A program made the position numbers and the translations under genes. A DNA stretch of 64,000 nucleotides, from assembly GCF_026151205.1 (NCBI RefSeq), contig NC_087074.1:17954712-18018711 (forward strand). The letters are read 5' to 3'. The notes under the pieces were generated by a model. The model was not told the origin of the DNA, searched no databases, and saw only the letters and a program-made list of their open reading frames with translations. Positions 26,801-38,800 of this stretch are shown here, piece after piece. The first letter of the stretch is position 1. Each line of letters starts with the position of its first letter. The stretch comes from Bolinopsis microptera (taxonomy: Eukaryota > Ctenophora > Tentaculata > Lobata > Bolinopsidae).

Positions 26801-29800
26801 CGTAGTTACATTGTAAACAGTGTAGGTTAAACCCAATCCTGACTCCAGGGACAGCACGTAGTTACATTGTAAACAGTGTAGGTTAAACCCAATCCTGACT
26901 CCAGGGACAGCACGTAGTTACATTGTAAACAGTGTAGGTTAAACCCAATCCTGACTCCAGGGACAGCACGTAGTTACATTGTAAACAGTGTAGGTTAAAT
27001 CCAATCCTGACTCCAGGGACAGCACGTAGTTACATTGTAAACAGTGTAGGTTAAACCCAATCCTGACTCCAGGGACAGCACGTAGTTACATTGTAAACAG
27101 TGTAGGTTAAATCCAATCCTGACTCCAGGGACAGCACGTAGTTACATTGTAAACAGTGTAGGTTAAACCCAATCCTGACTCCAGGGACAGCACGTAGTTA
27201 CATTGTAAACAGTGTAGGTTAAATCCAATCCTGACTTCAGGGACAGCACGTAGTTACATTGTAAACAGCACTGTAGGTTAAACCCAATCCTGACTTCAGG
27301 GACAGCACGTAGTTACATTGTAAACAGTGTAGGTTAAACCCAATCCTGACTCCAGGGACAGCACGTAGTTACATTGTAAACAGTGTAGGTTAAACCCAAT
27401 CCTGACTCCAGGGACAGCACGTAGTTACATTGTAAACAGTGTAGGTTAAACCCAATCCTGACTCCAGGGACAGCACGTAGTTACATTGTAAACAGTGTAG
27501 GTTAAATCCAATCCTGACTCCAGGGACAGCACGTAGTTACATTGTAAACAGTGTAGGTTAAACCCAATCCTGACTCCAGGGACAGCACGTAGTTACATTG
27601 TAAACAGTGTAGGTTAAATCCAATCCTGACTCCAGGGACAGCACGTAGTTACATTGTAAACAGTGTAGGTTAAACCCAATCCTGACTCCAGGGACAGCAC
27701 GTAGTTGGGGGGGGGGGGGCAATGACTACTTTTGGGGACTTGGGGAATTACGTCAACGATTTTACCCCGAGTCCCCGTGATTTTTAGTCCCCATTAGTCC
27801 CCAAAAGTCTCCATTTGTCCCCATTTAGATGATTTTTAGTCCCCATTAGTCCCCAAAAGTCTCCATTAGTCCCCATTTAGATTTATCCTACTCTTATCTT
27901 GGACAAAACATCTCGATCGTATCGTTATTAAACTAACTTGAAAACCATAAATAACTGTCAAAAATTCTGGGGACTTATGGGGACAAATGGTGAATTACGT
28001 CAACGAGTTGACCTCTAGTCCCCATGATTTTTAGTCCCCATTAGTCCCCAAAAGTCTCCATTGGTAGTCATTGGCCCCCCCCCCCCGCCCCCCACGTAGT
28101 TACATTGTAAACAGTGTAGGTTAAACCCAATCCTGACTCAAGGGACAGCACGTAGTTACATTGTAAACAGTGTAGGTTAAACCCAATCCTGACTCCAGGG
28201 ACAGCACGAGAAGGCGCTGACAGTACTGAAGCAGTATGCAAATATGCAGAACACACAGAAACACGAGCTGGGAGGACCTGAACACACCATCAAGTACCTA
28301 CAGGACCTGGGACCTGAGGACATCCACCTAATCAAGGAATACTCCAAGTTAGCATTTACCCACCTTATCAAGGAATACTCCAAGTTAGCATTTACCCACC
28401 TTATCAAGCTAAGGAATACTCCAAGTTAGCATTTACCCACCTTATCAAGGAATACTCCAAGTTAGCATTTACCCACCTTATCAAGGAATACTCCAAGTTA
28501 GCATTTACCCACCTTATCAAGGAATACTCCAAGTTAGCATTTACCCACCTTATCAAGGAATACTCCAAGTTAGCATTCACCCACCTTATCAAGGAATACT
28601 CCAAGTTAGCATTCACCCACCTTATCAAGGAATACTCCAAGTTAGCATTTACCCACCTTATCAAGGAATACTCCAAGTTAGCATTTACCCACCTTATCAA
28701 GGAATACTCCAAGTTAGCGTTTACCCATCTTATCAAGGAATACTCCAAGTTAGCATTTACCCACCTTATCAAGGAATACTCCAAGTTAGCATTTACCCAT
28801 CTTATCAAGGAATACTCCAAGTTAGCATTTACCCACCTTATCAAGGAATACTCCAAGTTAGCATTTACCCACCTTATCAAGGAATACTACAAGTTAGCGT
28901 TTACCCACCTTATCAAGGAATACTCCAAGTTAGCATTTACCCACCTTATCAAGGAATACTACAAGTTAGCATTTACCCACCTTATCAAGGAATACTCCAA
29001 GTTAGCATTTACCCACCTTATCAAGGAATACTACAAGTTAGCATTTACCCACCTTATCAAGGAATACTACAAGTTAGCATTTACCCACCTTATCAAGGAA
29101 TACTCCAAGTTAGCATTTACCCACCTTATCAAGGAATACTACAAGTTAGCATTTACCCACCTTATCAAGGAATACTCCAAGTTAGCGTTTACCCACCTTA
29201 TCAAGGAATACTCCAAGTTAGCATTTACCCATCTTATCAAGGAATAATCCAAGTTAGCGTTTACCCACCTTATCAAGGAATACTCCAAGTTAGCATTTAC
29301 CCACCTTATCAAGGAATACTCCAAGTTAGCGTTTACCCACCTTATCAAGGAATACTACAAGTTAGCATTTACCCACCTTATCAAGGAATACTCCAAGTTA
29401 GCGTTTACCCACCTTATCAAGGAATACTCCAAGTTAGCATTTACCCATCTTATCAAGGAATACTCCAAGTTAGCGTTTACCCACCTTATCAAGGAATACT
29501 CCAAGTTAGCATTTACCCACCTTATCAAGGAATACTCCAAGTTAGCGTTTACCCACCTTATCAAGGAATACTCCAAGTTAGCATTTACCCACCTTATCAA
29601 GGAATACTCCAAGTTAGCGTTTACCCACCTTATCAAGGAATACTCCAAGTTAGCGTTTACCCACCTTATCAAGGAATACTTCAAGTTAGCATTTACCCAC
29701 CTTATCAAGGAATACTCCAAGTTAGCATTTACCCACCTTATCAAGGAATACTCCAAGTTAGCATTTACCCATCTTATCAAGGAATACTCCAAGTTAGCAT

Positions 29801-32800
29801 TTACCCACCTTATCAAGGAATACTCCAAGTTAGCATTTACCCACCTTATCAAGGAATACTCCAAGTTAGCATTTATCCACCTTATCAAGGAATACTCCAA
29901 GTTAGCATTTATCCACCTTATCAAGGAATACTCCAAGTTAGCATTTACCCACCTTATCAAGGAATACTCCAAGTTAGCGTTTACCCACCTTATCAAGGAA
30001 TACTTCAAGTTAGCATTTACCCACCTTATCAAGGAATACTCCAAGTTAGCATTTACCCACCTTATCAAGGAATACTCCAAGTTAGCATTTACCCATCTTA
30101 TCAAGGAATACTCCAAGTTAGCATTTACCCACCTTATCAAGGAATACTAGTTATCTTTGAAATGTCGTAAATAATTTAAATTACTCTAGGATCTTGTCGT
30201 CACAACAAATAATACCACTACTTATATAATAGCGTCTATTCTAGTCCTCCTTTGCCTTTTATTTCCTCTGCAATACGAGCAAATGGAGTCTGGCTTGCTC
30301 TTCAGGTGACCGATCCGGAGAAGGTTACACTATATAACATAATATTATTCTGAAATATCTGAACTTTGCGAGCAGTTTAAAAAGGAATGAAGTGATTATT
30401 CAGGATTGAAAATACGTAAAAACAACTTGATTAATGTAATTGAAATAATGAATAAAATAAATGCTAACATTTATTACAATTACGGACTTGATATGATTAT
30501 ATCAAGATTATGCACTATCAGTTCAGAATTTATTGTCAAATGTTAGTATGAAAATACCAAAATTATGAACTTCTATACATCGGTTCAGACATTGTATTAG
30601 GGCTATCATCAAAAGCTTAGTAAAAATTAAATGTTTTTAGGGAATATAAAAAAGATTTAACATTGATAATGCTCTCACTGAGTAGGGTAGTTCATTCCAA
30701 ATTTTGGTGCCACAAAACATATTATATGCAGCATCTGTAATATTCTGTTGATCTGAAATGTGGTGCAGGAGGATCTTAAACAGATGTGTAACCCCCCCCC
30801 CTCCCAGGTGGGTGATAGAATGTGTAACCCCCCCCCCCCCCCTCCCAGGTGGATGATAGAATGTGTAACCCCCCCCCCCTCCCAGATGTGTAACCCCCCC
30901 CCCTCCCAGGTGGGTGATAGAATGTGTAACCCCCCCCCCTCCCAGGTAGGTGATAGAATGTGTAACCCCCCCCCCCTCCCAGATGTGTAACCCCCCCCCC
31001 CTCCCAGGTGGGTGATAGAATGTGTAACCCCCCCCCCCTCCCAGGTGGGTGATAGAATGTGTAACCCCCCCCCTCCCAGGTGGGTGATAGAATGTGTAAC
31101 CCCCCCCCCCTCCCAGGTGGGTGATAGAATGTGTAACCCCCCCCCCTCCCAGGTGGGTGATAGAATGTGTAACCCCCCCCCCCCCCCCCTCCCAGGTGGG
31201 TGATAGAATGTTTAACCCCCCCCCCCTCCCAGGTGGGTGATAGAATGTGTAACCCCCCCCCCCCCCCTCCCAGGTGGGTGATAGAGTGTGTAACCTCCCC
31301 CCCCTCCCAGGTGGGTGATAGAGAAACACCCTGACAGATGTCTGGACATCTTCACAGACCCTAGCACAGTGCACACTCTCCCAAAAGAGCAAGTAGTACA
31401 ACACCTCAAGTCTATGAACCCCGACATTGCTCTTCAGTACCTTGAACGGGTTGGTGGTATCATTTTAGAAATAATAGATACAATTTTATATTACCTTACG
31501 AGACATATTTATGTTCGACATAATTCCGGTGACCTAAATGATTTGGGATCGAAAATATGGGATTTTTTTCCGGAAACCGCCACATTTCGTACCCCTAATT
31601 AAATCATGGTATTTGGGAATTTTTTTCATCTCCTTATTTTACAAAAATGAAACCTAATATTTGAGAAAATTAAATACAAAGATCTTCTCTGATCAGCTGT
31701 TCCATCTTGTAAACAATTTCTCCGGAGCCTTAACTTAACTTCTAATCTTCCAGACGGTATACGAGACCGACAGTGTTTGTTATATTTCACTACTCACCGC
31801 CGTGGTCAATATTATAGTAGTGACAGAGCTTGCTTGTTTTTAGTGGAACGTGTCCAAAATCATTTTTAAAGCAATTCATGATCGAATACTAGTGTTCATT
31901 AATTGTTTGATGAACCATATTTACAACTTGTTTGTTTGGGGACCGGTTTTTGGTACACCGGCCAATATTTACAAAATCATAATATGATACATAACAATAT
32001 AATTTTATTTAATATACGTGAATATAAGAATTGAAAATTATGATGTAACCTTTATCGTTTATTCATTTAAAAAAAAACCAAAACTTTAAAAATTAAAACT
32101 TGCATATCATGATTTATTAACATAGTGACAAATAATTTGATTTGATACGACAGATGATCACACGCACTGTTTTATGAGCTACTTGTGTTGGATTAAGATT
32201 AGTGGGCACTGGGCAGTGCCGAGTCGATAGTATAGTGCTCTGTATCAGTATTCAGTATAGTGCTCTGTTTGAAGTAAAAGAACTTACTATATTGATAAGT
32301 TGAGAGTAAATCGATAAAGTCATAATTAAGGAAAATGATGGTGACCTAAATTTTGGTAGTCCGAAAATACCATTTAAATAATATGTCTCGTAAGGTATAA
32401 AAACTAAAAAGATTTTAAACCCTTAACTCATTTAATTACCATAGCTAGTATTTTATTCTGCAAGCAGTTACTGTGATGGAATCTAGCGGTAATTTTCTAC
32501 ATAAAGTTTTTAGTTATTTATAATCTATATTTATCACAAACTCATAAACTTCCTAAAAATTTTAAGAGCTTTCCTTTCAGTTGATAGACATTTGGAACGT
32601 GAGCTCTCAAGAGATTGAAAACTCTTTGATAATACTTCTTGTTGAAAAAGTAACTCATTTATTTAAGTGTACTTAAATTTAAATATCTAATTCCGCAAAT
32701 TGAATAAATATTGTTCAATGTTTGAAAATGTGTCACTAGGTAGAAGTGCAGCTAATTGCAGCTAATTGCAGCTAATTGCAGCTAATTGCAGCTAATTGCA

Positions 32801-35800
32801 GCTAATATAAACCACATAATATCTGAAGTGAGCTACTCCCCAGGTCTCGAGCGAGTGGCCCACCTACCAAGGTATGCTGGCTGCTGGAGTGTTGGAACCT
32901 TGTCTCCCCGGGTCAGAGCCGGGGCAGCTGGGTGCACTGCGTCTGCGCTTAACGCACTTCCTGGAGCGTCTCCAGAACTACTCGCCCAGCCTGGTCATCA
33001 GGAGTCTGGGGTACGAGATACCACTCTACGAGGAGCTGGCTATCCTGTACGGGAGACAGAGTGAGTAAACATTAATAAATACTAGTCTGGGGTACGAGAT
33101 ACCACTCTACGAGGAGCTGGCTATCCTGTACGGGAGACAGAGTGAGTAAACATTAATAAATACTAGTCTGGGGTACGAGATACCACTCTACGAGGAGCTG
33201 GCTATCCTGTACGGGAGACAGAGTGAGTAAACATTAATAAATACTAGTCTGGGGTACGAGATACCACTCTACGAGGAGCTGGCTATCCTGTACGGGAGAC
33301 AGAGTGAATAATCATTAATAAATACTAGTCTGGGGTACGAGATACCACTCTACGAGGAGCTGGCTATCCTGTACGGGAGACAGAGTGAGTAAACATTAAT
33401 AAATACTAGTCTGGGGTACGAGATACCACTCTACGAGGAGCTGGCTATCCTGTACGGGAGACAGAGTGAGTAAACATTAATAAATACTAGTCTGGGGTAC
33501 GAGATACCACTCTACGAGGAGCTGGTTATCCTGTACGGGAGACAGAGTGAATAATCATTAATAAATACTAGTCTGGGGTACGAGATACCACTCTACGAGG
33601 AGCTGGCTATCCTGTACGGGAGACAGAGTGAGTAAACATTAATAAATACTAGTCTGGGGTACGAGATACCACTCTACGAGGAGCTGGCTATCCTGTACGG
33701 GAGACAGAGTGAGTAAACATTGATAAATACTAGTCTTGGGTACGAGATACCACTCTACGAGGAGCTGGCTATCCTGTACGGGAGACAGAGTGAGTAAACA
33801 TTAATAAATACTAGTCTGGGGCACGAGATACCACTCTACGAGGAGCTGACTATCCTGTACGGGAGACAGAGTGAATAAACATTAATAAATACTAGTCTGG
33901 GGTACGAGATACCACTCTACGAGGAGCTGGCTATCCTGTACGGGAGACAGAGTGAGTAAACATTAATAAATACTAGTCTGGGGTACGAGATACCACTCTA
34001 CGAGGAGCTGGCTATCCTGTACGGGAGACAGAGTGAGTAAACATTAATAAATACTAGTCTGGGGTACGAGATACCACTCTACGAGGAGCTGGCTATCCTG
34101 TACGGGAGACAGAGTGAGTAAACATTAATAAATACTAGTCTGGGGTACGAGATACCACTCTACGAGGAGCTGGCTATCCTGTACGGGAGACAGAGTGAGT
34201 AAACATTAATAAATACTAGTCTGGGGTACGAGATACCACTCTACGAGGAGCTGGCTATCCTGTACGGGAGACAGAGTGAATAATCATTAATAAATACTAG
34301 TCTGGGGTACGAGATACCACTCTACGAGGAGCTGGCTATCCTGTACGGGAGACAGAGTGAGTAAACATTAATAAATACTAGTCTGGGGTACGAGATACCA
34401 CTCTACGAGGAGCTGGCTATCCTGTACGGGAGACAGAGTGAGTAAACATTAATAAATACTAGTCTGGGGTACGAGATACCACTCTACGAGGAGCTGGTTA
34501 TCCTGTACGGGAGACAGAGTGAATAATCATTAATAAATACTAGTCTGGGGTACGAGATACCACTCTACGAGGAGCTGGCTATCCTGTACGGGAGACAGAG
34601 TGAGTAAACATTAATAAATACTAGTCTGGGGTACGAGATACCACTCTACGAGGAGCTGGCTATCCTGTACGGGAGACAGAGTGAGTAAACATTGATAAAT
34701 ACTAGTCTTGGGTACGAGATACCACTCTACGAGGAGCTGGCTATCCTGTACGGGAGACAGAGTGAGTAAACATTAATAAATACTAGTCTGGGGCACGAGA
34801 TACCACTCTACGAGGAGCTGACTATCCTGTACGGGAGACAGAGTGAATAAACATTAATAAATACTAGTCTGGGGTACGAGATACCACTCTACGAGGAGCT
34901 GGCTATCCTGTACGGGAGACAGAGTGAGTAAACATTAATAAATACTAGTCTGGGGTACGAGATACCACTCTACGAGGAGCTGGCTATCCTGTACGGGAGA
35001 CAGAGTGAGTAAACATTAATAAATACTAGTCTGGGGTACGAGATACCACTCTACGAGGAGCTGGCTATCCTGTACGGGAGACAGAGTGAGTAAACATTAA
35101 TAAATACTAGTCTGGGGTACGAGATACCACTCTACGAGGAGCTGGTTATCCTGTACGGGAGACAGAGTGAATAATCATTAATAAATACTAGTCTGGGGTA
35201 CGAGATACCACTCTACGAGGAGCTGGCTATCCTGTACGGGAGACAGAGTGAGTAAACATTAATAAATACTAGTCTGGGGTACGAGATACCACTCTACGAG
35301 GAGCTGGCTATCCTGTACGGGAGACAGAGTGAATAAACATTAATAAATACTAGTCTGGGGTACGAGATACCACTCTACGAGAAGCGTGATAATTTTTCAC
35401 TCAGGAGAATGCGACAAAGCTCTCATGTTGTACTGCCATGTATTAAAGAATCGAACTAAAGCCGAGGAGTTTTGTGACAAATACTACGAGATAGATAATC
35501 AGGTGAATTATTTAAACACAAGGTCTTTATTAATGCTTTTCATACAAAGTTACAACAAAGTCTTCATGTTATGTATCCTGGGTTTGGACAGGATAATACC
35601 CGCTTAAAATATTTCCATCGCGTTACATAATACTCAATAAATGTTATAGATTTGTAGTGTTGTAATTAGTTTAAAACTATGTTATGAGCTCGTAATGAAT
35701 AAGTTTTTCAAGATACTGAACTACATGTGTGTAGTATACTGATATACTACACACTTTTACTGTTAATATGTACCTGGGACAAAAGCAAAACTTAAGTTAA

Positions 35801-38800
35801 CAACTTCATTACAGATATACTACAAGCTGTTGAGGATGTACCAGTGTCCCATGTCATTGGAAGCACTGAGATTGGACAAATTCAAACTAGCAGAACCTCT
35901 TCCAGACATGGGGGCGGCGATTGATATCCTAGTTAAACACTACAAACACATTGACGTTAAGGAGGTAATATCGTAGTTAAACGCTGCAAACATTTCACGT
36001 TTTAAGCTGAAATATTGTTCAATTTATGGTTTATTCCTGGGTGTGAATGGCGAATTTCCTCTCAATATTGTTCTGATTAGGGTTAAAGATTAAATATTTA
36101 AGTTTTTAAAAAAATATTTTCGATAATCAATTCGATCATAATTGTTAATAGCTAGATCTTAAATAAAGTTGAATAATACTGGCAATAGCTCGATAATAGA
36201 GGAATTACAAGATGATGGCCGTGCCAAAAAACTGAGGTCTTCAATAATCGGGAAATGGAACGCGCGAAGAAGAGTACTGTATAACTTATCGCGCGTGGAT
36301 GTTATCCTCAATTAAACACGGCTGCGCTGTTCAGAACGTCGATTTCTGCGATTCTAATTAGACAGGATTACCCTAGGATTTATCCTAGCGCGTCCGAGAT
36401 ATCTCGGATTTTATCAATCCTAACGCCGATCCAGTCCCCCCAGGATACCTCCGACGAATTCCTATCGCCGAGCGGCGATAGGATGTGTAAGTTCCGAGAG
36501 GCGATAGGATTTGCTCTCGGACCCGATAGGAAATTAAAAACCTATCGGATCCGAGCGCTAATCCTAGCGGAGATAGGATTTAACAATTCCGAGTGCCGAT
36601 AGGATTTGCTCTCGGACCCGATAGGATACTCAAATCCTATAGGATCCGAGAGCAAATCCGAGAGGCGATAAAATTTCAAATATTAGGACCGATATAATTG
36701 GAAGACCACGCATATCTAACTGTAGGTTGAAACTTCATGCTTTCTGTCAGTTAACTTCAGGATCATATCATCGCTTTATCTTAAGTTGATCCACGGTTGC
36801 CTGCAGGCTACAACAACATGGAGGTTGTTTAGGTTAAATTAAGTAGATAAATGATAACTTGAAGCTAACTTGTAGTTCTCTATAAGAGTTAACTCTAGGA
36901 TACCTTGTAGTACTCTTCAAGTTAACTTCAGGATACCTTGTAGTACTCTTCAAGTTAACTTCAGGATACCTTGTAGTACTCTTCAAGTTAACTTCAGGAT
37001 ACCTTATAGTACCCTTCAAGTTAACTTCAGAATACCTTGTAGTACTCTTCAAGTTAACTTCAGGATACCTTGTAGTACTTTTTTAGTTAACTCTAGGATA
37101 AATTTATCAGATCACATCACATGGCATGAGCTGCTGGTATTGGTGATTCTACTACATACTAGCTCTATACTAATAATCCCAAAAAAAGTGTGTTCGTGTG
37201 TGTGGGAAATTTTATGGGACTAGTTTTTTTAAATCGGCTGGTGGTTATAGTTTTAATTAATGGTTTTGTGACCCAAATGTGATACTAAAGTGTCTCATGT
37301 ACAGCTCTCCCTCTCTCCCACTCGGGCTCTCTCTCCCCCATAACATATTTGCTATATAATTAGGTAATTTGGCAGTGGACCTCAAGATTTCCTCTCAAAT
37401 ATTACTATTAGATACGTGAGGGGGCACTCAGAATTAAATTGCAGTCTGTTTGGACTGAGCGACTTCATACTTTCGCACCGTTTTAACTGCGAAAATTTAA
37501 TCCGTATTTTCGAATATGATAGGCGGGTTTATAATTTTGGATTTCAACTGCGATAGTGAAGTCCCGGCCGTAGGCACTGGTTAGGGATCGTTCACAAATT
37601 ACGTTATCAGTCACTAGTGTACTAATAAATTCACTCACCAGCGCGCTATCACGTGACTATAATAATCAGTAACTGGCTGTCTAGCAGTCTGAACTAATAT
37701 AGGCAGAAACTTCAATTTTGGTGCGAAAAGAGAGTTGGAAAAGTGACTGATAACGATAATCAAAATACGTATAATTTTTTAATCCAGTTTAAAAGTTACC
37801 CAACCAAAAACTCCACAAAACCCAGGCGTTACGACTTCTTCCGGAGGACACTAAGCTACAAGACGTGGAGGAGTTTATGTGCGCTATACTCCGGGATCGG
37901 ACTAAAGAAAGCCGCAAGAACCTACTCTTAAAAAGCTTGAACTTATCAGATAATCTCAAGGTAATGTATTATATGTATAGGATAATGTATAGGATATTGT
38001 TCTAAATTGAATCTGTTAATTCTCTTTGATAATGTATTATACTTAACTTATTATATGTGACGAAGGTTGCACATTATATACTGACGGTGTCAGTATTATG
38101 TGCAGTGTGCAGAAGGACCCGAAGTAGAACGTGCATACACCTATCCTAATGTTCTACAAGTAGAACTTGCATACACCTATCCTAATGTTCTACAAGTAGA
38201 ACGTGCATACACCTATCCTTGTTCTACAAGTAGAACGTGCATACACCTATCCTTATGTTCTACAAGTAGAACGTGCATAGTGCATACACCTATCCTAATG
38301 TTCTACAAGTTGAACGTGCATACAATTATCCTAATGTTCTACAAGTAGAACGTGCATACACCTATCCTTGTTCTACAAGTAGAACGTGCATACACCTATC
38401 CTAATGTTCTACAAGTAGAACGTGCATACACCTATCCTTGTTCTACAAGTAGAACGTGCATACACCTATCCTTGTTCTACAAGTAGAACGTGCATACACC
38501 TATCCTTGTTCTACAAGTAGAGAAGTAGAACGTGTACGTCACACACCTATCCTTGTTCTACAAGTAGAACGTGCATACACCTATCCTTGTTCTACAAGTA
38601 GAACGTGCATACACCTATCCTTGTTCTACAAGTAGAACGTGCATACACCTATCCTTGTTCTACAAGTAGAGAAGTAGAACGTGCACACACCTATCCTTGT
38701 TCTACAAGTAGAACGTGCATACACCTATCCTTTTCACGGTTGTACTTGTAACTTGAGACATGTCTATTATAGGTTTATCGCTATCAAGCCAGCATAATCC

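Noticed and set aside
28404-30140. Long minus-strand frames of MIRWVNANLEYSL repeats
   Set aside because: Antisense reading of the 36-bp donor array; the period is a multiple of three, so one phase stays open by chance.
23995-30149. CRISPR-like appearance of regular repeats
   Set aside because: Units are contiguous tandem copies with no unique spacers, and the genome is eukaryotic.
30637-31427. Minus-strand Gly/His/Thr-rich frame and plus-strand CNPPPSQVGDR frame
   Set aside because: Both are readings of the exon 15 acceptor array; only the exon from 31311 onward has homology.
32786-33064. Exon 16 as a 92-codon protein in a single frame
   Set aside because: Only the first third of that frame and the last two thirds of the neighbouring frame resemble VPS39; a single-frame reading gives a nonsense C-terminus.
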